DNA of 64,000 nt, from NCBI GenBank assembly GCA_013127575.1, contig CP053418.1, positions 2,108,001 through 2,172,000 of the forward strand, in the 5' to 3' direction. The position numbers and the translations under genes are program-made. Below, in pieces: positions 42,480 to 53,029 of the stretch; within the stretch, counting starts at the first letter, position 1; every line of letters begins with the position of its first letter. The notes below the pieces were generated by a model, which was given only the letters and a program-made list of their open reading frames with translations, made no database searches and was not told the DNA's origin. This DNA is from Ramlibacter terrae (GTDB lineage Bacteria; Pseudomonadota; Gammaproteobacteria; Burkholderiales; Burkholderiaceae_C).

Positions 42480-43705
42480 ATGCTGACCCTCGACTTCCAT
42501 CCCACCGGCCGCCACTTCCTGCAGATCCCCGGACCGTCGCCGGTGCCGGACCGCATCCTGCGCGCGATGAGCCTGCCCACCATCGACCACCGCGGTCCCG
42601 AGTTCGGCGTGCTGGGCCTGCGCGTGCTCAAGGGCATCCAGCAGATCTTCCAGACGAAGCAGCCGGTCGTGATCTATCCGGCCTCGGGCACCGGCGCCGG
42701 GAAGCCGCGCTGGTCAACACGCTGAGCCCCGGCGACCACGTGCTGATGTACGAGACCGGCCACTTCGCCGCCCTGTGGGAGAAACTCGCCAAGCGCCTCG
42801 GCCTGAAGACCGAGTTCTGGGCCTGCCCGGCACCGAAGGTTGGCGCAAGGGCGTGCAGGCGCACCTGATCGAGGAGCGGCTGAAGGCCGACACGCAGCAC
42901 GCGATCAAGGCCGTGTGCGTGGTGCACAACGAAACCTCCACCGGCGCCACCAGCAACATCCAGGCCGTGCGCCGTGCCATCGACGCCGCGAAGCATCCGG
43001 CGCTGCTGCTGGTCGACAGCATCTCGGGCCTGGCTTCGGCCGAATACAAACACGACGAGTGGGGCGTCGACGTTACCGTGAGCGGCTCGCAGAAGGGCCT
43101 CATGCTGCCTCCCGGCATCAGCTTCAACGCGCTGTCGGCCAAGGCGCTGGAGGCGAGCAAGAGCGCCAAGCTGCCGAAGTCGTTCTGGGCCCGGGACGAG
43201 GTCGTGGAGATGAACAAGACGGGCTACTGGCCCTACACGCCCAACACCAACCTGCTGTATGGCTGGCCGAAGCCTGCGACATGCTGCTGGATCCGCACCA
43301 TGGCGGACTCGAGGGGACGTTCGCGCGGCACCGCCGCTGGGGCGAGGGCGTGCGCGCCGCCGTCAAGGCGTGGGGCCTGGAGATCCAGTGCAACGAAGCG
43401 CAAAGCCAGTCGCCCGTGCTGACCGGCGTGATCACCCCGGAAGGCGTCGATGCCGATGCACTGCGCAAGCTGATCTACGAACGCTTCGACCTCTCGCTGG
43501 GCACCGGCCTCGGCAAGGTGAAAGGCCGCATGTTCCGCATCGGCCACCGGGCGACTGCAACGACCTGACGCTGATGGCCGCGCTCTCGGGCTGCGAAATG
43601 GGCATGAAGCTCTCGGGCATCAAGCTGCAAGGCTCGGGAGTGGCCGCGGCCATGGAGTATTTCGCCGGACATGCGGCGCCAGTCGCCCTGCAGAAGGCGG
43701 CGTAG
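42480..43705 (+). CDS. Alanine/serine-glyoxylate aminotransferase family (apparent frameshifts)
   Basis: About 409 residues. A class V PLP aminotransferase: GRHFLQIPGPSPVPDRILRA at the start, DHRGPEF, VVHNETSTGATS, DSISGLASAE, and the PLP Lys in SGSQKGLMLPPG. It moves an amino group between serine or alanine and glyoxylate, giving hydroxypyruvate and glycine. Breaks near 42709, 42827, 43263 and 43549 all repair to CCTGG. It heads an operon under the GntR sites, with a Bug receptor, CoA-transferase and enoyl-CoA hydratase downstream. Confidence 0.9.
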
Positions 43706-43715
43706 CAAGCAGTAC

Positions 43716-43739
43716 CGGGCGTCGCGAGGCGCCCGTTTT
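43716..43739 (+). terminator. Hairpin with short T run between aminotransferase and Bug genes
   Basis: CGGGCG-TCGCGAGG-CGCCCG followed by TTTT, ten bases after the aminotransferase stop. It could end or attenuate transcription before the Bug gene, making the first gene more highly expressed than the rest. Confidence 0.6.
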
Positions 43740-43760
43740 CATTTCAACAGGAGACAAACC

Positions 43761-44731
43761 ATGCAACGCAGAACCTTCGTCGCCGGCGCCGCCGCCACCA
43801 TCGCACTGCCCATGGCACGCGCCCGGGGCAGCAACCTGCCCACCGGGCCGGTCCGCATCATCGTCGGCTTCGCCCCCGGCGGCGGCACCGACATCCTGGC
43901 CCGCGTCATCGGCCAGAAGCTCGGCGACATGTGGAAGACGCAGGTGATCGTGGAGAACAAGGCGGGCGCCTCCGGCACGATCGCATCGGACTACGTGTCC
44001 AAGCAGCCGGGCGACGGCACGGTGCTGCACATGGCGCACATCAACAGCCACGCGCTGATGCCCAACCTGCAGAAGCTGGGCTACGACGCGGAAAAAGACT
44101 TCCAGCCGATCGCACTCGTCGGCGTCACGCCGAACCTGCTGATCTGCGGCGGCATGCAGCCGGCGAAGACGGTCAAGGACCTGGTGGCGCTGTGCAAGGC
44201 CAACCCCGGCAAGATCAGCTTCGGCTCCGCGGGCCCCGGCTCGGCGCAGCACCTGGCGCTGGAAATGTTCATGCTGCAGGCCGGCGTGAAGGCGATCCAC
44301 GTCCCGTACAAGGGCTCGGGCCCGATGCTCACCGACCTGATCGGCGGGCAGGTGCAGTACAGCTTCGACACGATGACCGCGGCCACGCCGCACGTGAAGA
44401 ACGGCAAGGCCATCGCCATCGCGCAGACGCGGCAGAAGCGCGCGTCGGGCCACCCCAACGTGCCGACGATGGCGGAGTCCGGCTTCCCCGGCTTCGAAGC
44501 GACGACTGGTACGGCCTGGTCGGCCCCGGCAAGATGCCCGTCGCGATGGCGCGCCGCATGAACGAAGACGTGAACAAGGCGCTGGCGATGCCCGACGTGA
44601 TGGAGAAGCTCGAGGCTTCCGGCGCCGAGGACGGCGGCGGCTCGGCCGAGAAGTTCAAGGAGTTCATGCACGTGGAGCAGGCCAAGTGGGCCAAGGTGAT
44701 CAAGGAAGCCAACGTGAAGGTGGATGCATGA
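43761..44731 (+). CDS. Bug-type tripartite tricarboxylate transporter receptor (apparent frameshift)
   Basis: About 323 residues. Twin-Arg-like start (MQRRTFVAGAAATIALPMARA), then VRIIVGFAPGGGTDILARVI, AIHVPYKGSGPMLTDLIGGQV and HPNVPTMAESGFPGF, the standard Bug pattern. It should bind a carboxylate in the periplasm. A break near 44500 separates the last quarter (DWYGLVGPGKMP). AGGAG site upstream. The stop overlaps the CoA-transferase start (ATGA), so the ligand is probably activated to a CoA ester after uptake. Confidence 0.9.
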
Positions 44732-45944
44732 GCGAGGGCGGCGGCCGACGGCCGCTGCCGCTCGCCGGCGTGCGCGTGCTGGACATCTCGCAGGTGATGG
44801 CGGGCCCCTATGCCTGCATGCTGCTCGGTGACCTCGGCGCGGACGTGATCAAGATCGAGCCGCCGGTCACCGGCGACCAGACCCGCGGCTCCATGGGTTT
44901 CAAGATGAAGGGCGCGGATTCGCTCGGCTTCATTAACATGAACCGCAACAAGCGCAGCGTCACGCTCGACCTGAAGTCGCCCGCCGGCAAGGAAGTGCTG
45001 CTGCAGCTAGCCAAGGACGCCGACATCCTGATCGAGAACTACCGGCCCGGCGCGCTGCGCCGGCTGGGGCTCGGCTACGAGGTGCTCAAGGAAGTGAACC
45101 CGCGGCTGGTCTACACCAGCATCTCGGGCTTCGGCCAGACCGGGCCCCGGGCCGATCGGCCCGGCTTCGACTTGATGGCGCAGGCGATGTCCGGCGTGAT
45201 GAGCGTGACGGGCTACCCCGACAGCCCGCCCGTAAAGGCCGGCGTGCCCGTGGCCGACATCGGGTGCGCGCTATTCGCGATCTATGCGACCTTGTCGGCG
45301 TACATCGGCGCGAAGAACACGGGGCAAGGCCAGCACGTGGATGCGGCACTGTTCGATTCGGCCATGGCGTTCTCAGTCTGGGACGTGTGCGACTGGTGGG
45401 GCACCGGCAAGGAGCCGCAGCCGCTGGGCACGTCGAACAAGATGACCGCGCCGTACCAGGCGATGGCCTCGTCGGACGGCCACTTCGTGATGGGCGCCAA
45501 CAACCAGAAGCTGTGGGTGCAGCTGTGCACGCTGATGGGCCGCACCGAGCTGCTCGAGGATCCGCGTTTCTCGACGATTTCGCTGCGGCTGGCCAACCGT
45601 CCGGCCCTGCAGGACGAGCTGGAAAAGACCTTCAAGCTGCACACCAAGGACCACTGGGTGCAGACGCTGCTGGACAACGGCATCCCCGCCGGGCCGATCC
45701 TCAGCTACCCTGAGGCCTTCGGCAGCGAGCATGCGAAGGTGCGCAACATGCGCATGGAGATCGACCACCCGGTGGAAGGCAAGGTGCCCAACATCGGCTT
45801 CGCAGTGAAGCTGTCGGGCACCCCGCAGCAGGTGCGCAGGCACCCGCCGCTGCTGGGCGAACACAACGACGAGGTCTGGCGGAGCTGGGGCTCGATACGG
45901 CAGAACGTGAGCGGCTGCGGTCGCAGGGAGCCTTCGGACCATGA
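44728..45944 (+). CDS. Class III CoA-transferase (CaiB/BaiF family; apparent frameshift)
   Basis: About 405 residues. Family features: VLDISQVMAGPYACMLLGDLGADVIKIEPP, NRNKRSVTLDLKS, ENYRPGALRRLGLGYE, and the catalytic Asp in ADIGCALFAIYATLSAYIG. It transfers CoA between acids, acting after uptake by the Bug protein. The break near 45884 repairs to CCTGG and gives the ending LAELGLDTAERERLRSQGA. Different from the frc gene at 57022: lower similarity and a different operon. Substrate unknown. Confidence 0.9.
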
Positions 45945-46737
45945 GCAATGTGAAGCGACCGCCGCACGACGGCGACGTGCATTTCGTGATCGAGGGCGGC
46001 GTGGCCCGCGTGACCTTCGACCGTCCCGATGCGCGCAATGCGATGACGTGGGCGATGTACGAGCGGCTGCACTCGATCTGCGAGCGGCTGCGCGACGACC
46101 GCACCGTGCGGGTGGTGCGCTTCGAGGGCGCCGGCGGCCAGTCCTTCGTGGCCGGCACCGACATCGCGCAGTTCCAGTCGTTCAAGGATGGCGAGGCGGG
46201 CGTGGCCTACGAGCGCGGCATCGATGCCGGCGTGGCGCTGCTCGAGTCGCTGCCGATGCCGACCGTGGCCGTGGTCGAGGGTTGGGCCATCGGCGGCGGC
46301 CTCGCCATCGCGACCGCTTGCGACTTCCGCATCGCCACGCCGGGCACCCGGTTCGGCGTGCCGATCGCGAAGACGCTCGGCAACTGCCTGTCGGCGGCCA
46401 ACGTGGCACGGCTGGTGGCGGCGCTCGGTCGCGCGCGCGTCGAGCGCCTGCTGCTGCTGGCCGACATGATCGGCGCGGACGAGGCGCGCGCCTGCGGCTA
46501 CCTGTTGGACGTGGTGCCGGCGGAGGGCCGGACGCCGCCGCCGACGCCTTGTGCGCGCGCCTCGCGGCGCTCGCGCCCGTCACGCAGCGGGTCAGCAAGC
46601 ACACGCTGAACCGCCTGCTGCGGCAGAGCCTTCCCGATGCGGAAGACCTGATCCGCGAGTGCTATGGCAGCGCCGACTTCCATGAAGGCGTGCAGGCGTT
46701 CATCGAGAAGAGGGCGCCGGCCTGGCGCGGGCGCTAA
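45941..46737 (+). CDS. Enoyl-CoA hydratase/isomerase family protein (apparent frameshift)
   Basis: About 265 residues of crotonase fold: GVARVTFDRPDARNAMTWAM, the oxyanion-hole segments GAGGQSFVAGTDIAQF and EGWAIGGGLAIATACDFRIA. It hydrates, isomerises or hydrolyses a CoA ester. The start overlaps the CoA-transferase stop (ATGA). The break near 46530 repairs to CCTGG (EGLDAAADAL). With the CoA-transferase it probably forms a short degradation path for the acid imported by the Bug protein. Confidence 0.88.
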
Positions 46738-46850
46738 ACGTTTCATCTGCGTCGGACGCGTAACTTCTGGAACGCGCCCCCGGCCGACGAAACAGTCCTA
46801 CGCCTGGCCCAGCCGGGCGTGCTTAGGATGGGTCGAACCGCGGAGGCACC

Positions 46851-47179
46851 ATGGCCGACAAGCAAACCCCATCCACGCCCGCATCGAAGCCGGGCGATCC
46901 GCTCGATCTCGCGACCTCGGTCGCGGGCGAGGAAGACCCGGGCGCATCCATCGATCTCGCCAACACCCCCGGCCGGTCCGACCAGCCGGCCGGCCGGCGC
47001 CCAAGCAGCCTTCGGGCGCGCAGGCCCCCATGAGCCCGGGCGACGAGGCGCCCGCCGGCACGCCGGGCACCGGCGAGAACGTGTGCCCGCGGTGCGGCGG
47101 CAGCGGCAGGCTCGGTGTGTCGGCATGCCCCGAGTGCGAAGGCACGGGCAAGGTCAACGTGGGCATCGGCGGCGCCTGA
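46851..47179 (+). CDS. Small zinc-ribbon protein with DnaJ-like CxxCxGxG motif (apparent frameshift)
   Basis: About 109 residues. A disordered hydrophilic N-terminus (Asp/Ala/Pro-rich) is followed by two CxxC motifs in the pattern of DnaJ zinc-finger repeats: CPRCGGSGRLG and CPECEGTGKV. A short Zn-binding module, likely a chaperone or RNA/protein-binding accessory. No membrane part. The break near 46998 fits CCTGG. The start follows a GGAGG site. Function unknown. Confidence 0.65.
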
Positions 47180-47199
47180 GGCGGCGCCCTGCGAATGGC

Positions 47200-48087
47200 G
47201 TGAGCCCCCGATCCGGCGCCTTGCCCCCGGCACGGACACTGCAGACCGGCAGTGGGCGGCTCAGCTACATGATCTCGGGCCGCGGGCCCAGCATCCTCCT
47301 CTTCAGCGGCGCCGGCGTGAGCATGGCGGGATGGCGCCCGTTGTATCCGGCGATCGAGCGCCTCGGCACGGTGTTCGCGTGGAACCGCTTCGGCATGCAG
47401 GGCAGCGACGCGCCCGCGGCGCGCCAGGACGGCGCGCTGGTGCTGGGCGCGTTGCGGGAGATGCTGGCGCACACGCGCGTGCAGCCGCCCTACGTGCTGG
47501 TGGCGCATTCGCTCGGCGGCCTGTACGCGAACCTGTTCGCGCGGCGCTATCCGCAGGAGGTCTCGGGCGTGCTGCTGCTGGAGGCGACGCATCCCGACGA
47601 CCGCGGCGTGCTGCGCAAGCACGAGAACCAGCTGGTGCGCGCCCCGGGCCGCGTGCTCGAGCTGCCGCAACGGCTGTTCCAGCGCAACGTGCACGCGGAG
47701 CTGCAAAGCGTCGACCGGCTGGCGCGCGAAGTGGTGACGGCCGGCCCTTTCCCCGCCGTGCCCTTGCGCGTCGTGACCGGGGGCCTGACGCCGCGCGCAT
47801 GGATGCTGTCGCCCGGCGCGATCGGCGCGAAGCGCGCGCACCAGCAGGAGCTGGCGCGCCTGTCGCCGATGGGGCAGCAGGTCATCGCGCACAAGAGCGG
47901 GCACTTCCCGCAGCTCACCGAGCCGGACCTGGTGCTGGACGTGCTGGGGGAACTGGTGGAGGCTTGCGCCACGGGAGTTCAGCGAGCTGCGGGCCTGAAC
48001 TTGGTGCGTGTCATTGCGGGCTCGACCCGCAATCCATCCGGCCGTAGCACGCTCGCCGCGATGGATCCCGGGTCAAGCCCGGGATGA
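47200..48087 (+). CDS. Alpha/beta-hydrolase fold protein, C-terminus formed by a repeat element
   Basis: About 295 residues from GTG at 47200 (the start could also be ATG at 47270). The hydrolase features are the oxyanion loop LFSGAGVSMAGW, the nucleophile elbow VAHSLGGLYANL and the late His in KSGHFPQLTEPDL. The last 26 residues (from about 48010) are encoded by a dispersed repeat and end MDPGSSPG. The enzyme could be an esterase or lipase-like protein; substrate unknown. Convergent with the ArsR-like gene, whose stop also lies inside the repeat. Confidence 0.8.
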   Translation: MSPRSGALPPARTLQTGSGRLSYMISGRGPSILLFSGAGVSMAGWRPLYPAIERLGTVFAWNRFGMQGSDAPAARQDGALVLGALREMLAHTRVQPPYVLVAHSLGGLYANLFARRYPQEVSGVLLLEATHPDDRGVLRKHENQLVRAPGRVLELPQRLFQRNVHAELQSVDRLAREVVTAGPFPAVPLRVVTGGLTPRAWMLSPGAIGAKRAHQQELARLSPMGQQVIAHKSGHFPQLTEPDLVLDVLGELVEACATGVQRAAGLNLVRVIAGSTRNPSGRSTLAAMDPGSSPG

Positions 48088-48088
48088 C
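48010..48088. repeat. REP-like element GTCATTGCGGG...GGATGAC, copy 1
   Basis: Two palindromes: GTCATTGCGGGCTCGACCCG paired within CGGGC..GACCCG, and GGATCCCGGGTCAAGCCCGGG. The whole is about 79 bases. A second copy, reversed, lies at 58321-58393. Confidence 0.8.
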
Positions 48089-48775
48089 AGCACGGGAAGC
48101 CCCAACCGTGCCAGCCCCTGTTCCCCGTCCGCCGTGATCCGCACCACCCGGCTGTGCTTCGTGCGTTCGATCCAGCGCTGCGCCTGCAGGTGCTCCGCGA
48201 GCGCGGCGCCCAGCGCGCCGCCGAGGTGGTCGCGGCGCTCGGACCAGTCGCAGCAGCGGCAGGCGAACTGCCGGCGCCGTGCCTGCGCGGCCGCCACGTC
48301 GACGCCCAGCGTGCGCAGCGCCTTTTCGCCGCGCTCGGTCACCAGCAGCTGCTTGGCCTGCGCCGCGTCGTCTTCGACCCAGCCCTTGCGCACCATCAGC
48401 GCGAACAGGCCGGTGCCGAGCGCGCCGGCCGGTGGTCGTAGCAGTAACGCGCGCGGCGCACCGGCTCCTCGCGCAGCCGCACCGTGGCGGCCGACTTCAT
48501 CGGCGGCGCGACGCGCATCAGGTTCTCCACCGGTGCGCCACGTGCTCGGAAGCGAAGCGGAAGTACTTGTGCCGGCCCTGCGACGCGGATTCGAGGAGAC
48601 CGTCCTCGAGCAGGCGCTTGAGGTGCGCGCTGGCCGTGGCGGGCTCGACGCCGGCGCCGAGCGCGAGCTCCTTGGCCGTGAGCGCGCGGCCCTCCATCAG
48701 CAGCGACAGCATCTTGATCCGGCGCGGGTCGCCCACGGTGGCGGCGATGCGGGCGAGGTCGGGTTCTGCATCCAT
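48073..48775 (-). CDS. ArsR-like winged-helix regulator (apparent frameshifts)
   Basis: About 233 residues after repair. The N-terminal ArsR winged helix is clear: IAATVGDPRRIKMLSLLMEGRALTAKELALGAGVEPATASAHLKRL. A longer C-terminal half holds a Cys-rich patch (FACRCCDWSERRDH) suggesting metal or redox sensing. Breaks near 48534 and 48430 repair to CCTGG. It is divergent from the P450-like gene across a palindrome, so probably controls it. The last codons run into the repeat at 48010. Confidence 0.82.
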
Positions 48776-48787
48776 GGTTCGAGCGTA

Positions 48788-48801
48788 ACCAAACTGTTGG
48801 T
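48788..48801. promoter_or_regulatory. Palindromic operator candidate between ArsR-like and P450-like genes
   Basis: ACCAA-ACTG-TTGGT, a perfect 5+5 inverted repeat in the 64-base divergent gap. Position and symmetry fit an ArsR-family operator acting on one or both genes. Confidence 0.55.
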
Positions 48802-48839
48802 GCTGGCCAAATCCGGCGGTCGTCCGCACACTTGCGGGC

Positions 48840-49791
48840 ATGGACGAACCCGGCCAACCCCCATCGCCTTCGACCCGCAACTGCGGCTGTGGGTCGTCGC
48901 AGGCGCCGCGCTGGTGCGCGAAGCCTTGGCGCATCCCGCATTGCGCGTGCGTCCGCCCGCCGAACCCGTGCCGCCCGCCTTGCAGGGCCGGCCGGCCGGC
49001 GAAGTGTTCGCACGGCTGGTCCGCATGAACGACGGCGCGTTCCATGCGCGCCATCGGCCCGAGGTGGCCGCCTCCGCGAACCGCTGGGACGATGCAGCCG
49101 TCGCCGCCGCCGCGCGCGCCGCCGCCGAGGCCTTGCGCGGGCGCACGGACCCTGACGCGCTGCTCTCCGCATTGCCGGTGCACGCCATGGCGCGGCTGCT
49201 CGGCGTGCCCGATCTCGATGAAACCGTGCGCTGCGTCCAGGCCTTCGTGCAGGGCATCGCAGCGGGCGCATCCCCCGCTGCGCTCGACGCCGCGGACGAG
49301 GCCTGCGTACGGCTGATGGCGCAAGGCGAAGCGCAAGGGCTGGATGCCGTGCGCGCTGCCAACCGGATCGCGCTGATGCAGCAGGCGCTCGACGCGACCG
49401 CCGGCCGGTCGGCAATGCCGTGCACCTGTTGCAGCAGCGGCCGGAGTTGGCCGATACCGGCATGTACGCGGTGGTCGCCCAGGTTGCGCTGGAGGACGCG
49501 CCCATCCGGAACACCCGCCGCTACGCCGCCGAACCTGTCTTGCTGGCCGGCCAGGCGATCGCCGCCGGCGACGGCCTGCTGCTGCTGCTCGCCGCCGCGC
49601 AGCTTCCTTTCGGCGCGGGCGCGCACGCCTGCCCCGGCGAACGGATCGCGATGCGCATCGCCGCAACGGCGCTCGAGGCCCTGCAGCCGCTGGACCGCTG
49701 GTTCGGGCCGGTGCGCGGCTGGCGGCCCTTGCCCAACGCCCGCATTCCCCCTTTTCTCACCCCCGCAGGAGCAGCCGCATGGTCAGCGTGA
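48840..49791 (+). CDS. Compact cytochrome P450-like protein (apparent frameshifts)
   Basis: About 317 residues, much shorter than usual P450s (about 400). The heme-binding loop is complete (LPFGAGAHACPGERIAMRIA, Cys thiolate ligand), and an I-helix-like stretch is seen (LMQQALDATAGLVGNAVHLL after repair). The usual K-helix ExxR pair is not evident (VALEDAPIRNTRR), and the loop between it and the heme motif is shortened. Its break near 49407 repairs to CCTGG; one near 48860 joins ATG 48840 to IAFDPQLRLW. It overlaps the ABM gene by 13 bases. Substrate unknown; it may be a peroxygenase-like or degenerate form. Confidence 0.7.
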
Positions 49792-50122
49792 TCTTCGAAG
49801 TCCAACCGCATCCCGAACACCGCGACGGCTACCGGCCCGGGCCGCCGAGCTCAAGTCGGAGTTGCTGGAGATGGAAGGCTTCCTCTCCATCGAGCGCTTC
49901 CAGAGCCTGACCGATCCCGGCAAGATCCTGTCGCTGCAGTTCTGGCGCGACGAAAAGTGCCTGCTGGCTTGGCGCAACCTGGAAGCACACCGCGCCGCGC
50001 AGTCCGCCGGCCGCAAGACGATGTTCAAGGAGTACCGGCTGCGCATCGCGGAGGTGATCCGCGACTACGGTTTGAACGAGCGGGATGAGGCGCCCGCCGA
50101 TTCGCGGGCGGCGCACGGCTGA
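49779..50122 (+). CDS. Antibiotic biosynthesis monooxygenase (ABM) domain protein (one apparent frameshift)
   Basis: About 115 residues. A ferredoxin-like ABM fold: VSVIFEVQPHPEHRDGYL, ELKSELLEMEGFLSIERFQS and LSLQFWRDEKCLLAWRNLEAHR. Such proteins are small cofactor-free oxygenases or heme-related enzymes. The break near 49831 repairs to CCTGG. It overlaps the P450-like gene and is convergent with fdsA. Co-expression with the P450-like protein suggests a joint oxidation step, unproven. Confidence 0.8.
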
Positions 50123-50172
50123 AGGCATGGCGCACCGCCGGCGCAGGAATGGTGCGCGGCGAGCCGCACACC

Positions 50173-53006
50173 CTACGGCGCGAGGGACTCTTGCACCCTC
50201 GCCAATGCCTGTCCGCCGCCGAAGCTCAGTTGCTCCGGCGCCGTGCCGCCCAGCGTGACGCGCACCGCGCAGTACTTCAGCTCCGGGATCTTCGCGACCG
50301 GGTCGAGCGCGTCGTTGGTCACGCGGTTGATCGCCGCTTCGTAGTAGCAGAACGGCACGAAGACCGCGCCGCGCGGCGAGCTCTCGTCGGCGCGTCCGTA
50401 CAGCGTGACCTTGCCGCGGCGCGACTCGATCGTCACCAGGTCGCCGGGCTGGCCGCCCCGGGGCCGCGAGGTCCAGCGGGTGGATCAGCGCCACGGGATC
50501 GGGTTCGATCGCATCGAGCACCGTGGCGCGCCGCGTCATGCTGCCGGTGTGCCAGTGTTCGAGCTGGCGGCCGGTGATCAGCACCATCGGAAACTCGGTG
50601 TCGGGCCGTTCGGCCGCCGGGATGATGTCGGCCGGCACGAAGCGCGCACGGCCGCTTTCGCGCGGGAAGTCTTCGGTGAACACCACCGACTGCCCCGGGT
50701 CGCCTTCCGCAACGCACGGATAGGTGACGGCGTGCTCGCGCTCCAGCCGGTCCCGGTGATGCCGCCGATGCTGGGCATCGTGTGCCGCATCTCGTCGAAC
50801 ACTTCGGAGACGTGGCCGTAGTTCCAGTCCAGGCCCATGCCGCGCGCCAGTTCCCCGGATGATCCACAGGTCCTGCTTCGCGTCGCCCGGCGGGTTCAGC
50901 GCCTGCCGGCCCATCTGCACCAGCCGGTCGGTGTTGGTGAAGGTGCCGTTCTTCTCCGGGAAGGCGCTTGCGGGCAGCACGACGTCGGCGAGGCAGGCCG
51001 TTTCGGTCAGGAAGATGTCCTGCACCACCAGGCATTCCAGCTTGGCCAGCGCCTCGCGCGCGTGGTTCGCGTCCGGGTCCGACATCGCGGGGTTCTCGCC
51101 CATGATGTACATGCCGTGCAGCTTGCCCGCGTGCACCGCGTGCATCACTTCGACCACGGTCAGCCCCGGCTGCGCGTCGAGCGTGCCGGGCGCGAGCTGC
51201 CACGCCTTCTCGAAGCGCGCGCGCACCTGCGGCTCGACCACCTTCTGGTAGTCGGGCAGCATCATCGGGATCAGGCCCGCGTCGGACGCGCCCTGCACGT
51301 TGTTCTGGCCGCGCAGCGGATGCAGGCCGGTGCCGGGACGCCCGATCTGGCCGGTGAGCAGCGCCAGCGCGATCAGGCAGCGCGCGTTGTCGGTGCCGTG
51401 CACGTGCTGCGAGACGCCCATGCCCCACAGGATCATGGAACCCTTCGACGTCGCGTACAGCCGCGCGGTTTCGCGCAGCGTCTCGGCGGGCACGCCGCAG
51501 ATCGGCGCCATGGCTTCGGGGCTGTAGCCTTCGAGGTTCTTGCGCAGCTCGTCGAAGCCGATCGTGCGGGCGGCGACGAAGCTTTCGTCGACCAGGCCTT
51601 CCTCGACGATGACGTGCATCATCGCGTTGAGCATCGCTACATCGGTGTCGGGCTTGAACTGCAGGTGGCGGTGCGCCAGCCGCGTCAAGTCGGACACGCG
51701 CGGGTCCATCACGATGAGCTTGGTGCCGTTCTTCGCGGCGTTCTTCATCCGGTCGCGGCCACCGGGTGGTTGACCGTCGGGTTGGCGCCGATGACGACGA
51801 TGACTTCGGCCTTGGTCACGTCCATCACGGGGTTCGACACCGCGCCGGAGCCGATGCCTTCCAGCAGGGCGGCGACCGAGGACGCGTGGCACAGGCGCGT
51901 GCAGTGGTCGACGTTGTTGCTGCCGAAGCCGGTCCGCACCAGTTTCTGGAACAGGTAGGCCTCTTCATTGCTGCCCTTGGCCGAGCCGAAGCCGGCGAGC
52001 GCCTTCGGGCCTGCCGTGTCGCGGATGCGGCGCAGGCCCTTGGCCGCAAGTGCCAGCGCTTCTTCCCGTGTGGCTTCGCGGAACACTTCCATCCTGGTTC
52101 GGCTCCAGCATCGCGTGCGGGAGCTTGGGGGCGTCGGCGCGGCGGACCAGCGGCACCGTCAGGCGGTGCGGGTGGTTGGCGTAGTCGAAGCCGTAGCGGC
52201 CCTTGACGCACAGGCGGCCGTGGTTCGCGGGGCCGTCGCGGCCTTCGACGAACAGGATCTTGTTGTCCTTGACGTTGTAGGTGAGCTGGCAACCGACGCC
52301 GCAGTACGGGCACACCGATTCCACCTGCTTGTCGGGGACGGGCAGGGCGGCCGCACGGGCGGGCATGAGCGCGCCGGTCGGACAGGCCTGCACGCATTCG
52401 CCGCAGGCCACGCAGGTGGAGACGCCCATGGCGTCGTCCATGTCGAAGACGATCTTGGCGTGCTCGCCGCGGTAGGCGAGGCCGATCACGTCGTTGACCT
52501 GTTCGTCGCGGCAGGCGCGCAGGCAGCGCGTGCACTGGATGCAGGCGTCGAGGTTGACGGCGATGGCGGGGTGCGTGAGGTCGGGGCCGACGGCCGCGCG
52601 CCGGGAAGCGCGGCTTGCCGACTTCGAGCCTGGCCGACCACAGGTCGACTTCGTTGTGCCGCGTGTAGTCGGCCTCGGGCATGTCGGACTGCAGCAGTTC
52701 CAGCACCATCCTCTGCGAGGCCACCGCGCGCGGGCTGGCGCTGTCGACGACCATGCCTTCGGTGGGGAAGCGGCAGCAGCTCGGGGCCAGCACGCGCTCG
52801 CCCTTGACTTCGACCATGCAGGCGCGGCAGTTGCCGGCGGTGTCCAGCCCGGGCTTGTAGCAAAGCCGCGGGATCTCGACGCCCGTGCGGTCGGCCACCT
52901 CGATCAACGTCTCGTCGGCACGCGCCGCGACCTCCTGGCCGTTCAGCGTGAAGCGGACGACCGGGGCTTCGATCAGCGCCATTTCGGCGCGGGTGACGGC
53001 GTTCAT
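50173..53006 (-). CDS. fdsA: NAD-dependent formate dehydrogenase alpha subunit FdsA (apparent frameshifts)
   Basis: About 945 residues. The Mo-bis-MGD catalytic subunit oxidising formate to CO2. Order: 2Fe-2S domain (CYKPGLDTAGNCRACMVEV), two 4Fe-4S sites (CIQCTRCLRAC after repair, CVACGECVQACPTGAL), a 4Fe-4S near CPYCGVGCQL, the Mo ligand Cys in TRLCHASSVAAL (Cys rather than selenocysteine), and the MGD-binding C-terminus (ITGRQLEHWHTGSMTRR). Breaks near 50757, 50850, and 52094 fit CCTGG/CCAGG; others near 50460, 51760 and 52615 are unresolved. It follows fdsGB across a repeat. It removes formate from oxalate breakdown and supplies NADH. Confidence 0.93.
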
Positions 53007-53029
53007 GTGTGCTTCCTCAAGTCAAAGAG

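Noticed and set aside
44728..45944. A second formyl-CoA transferase (frc)
   Set aside because: Class III transferase, but neighbours are a Bug receptor and a crotonase with no oxc. Substrate left open.
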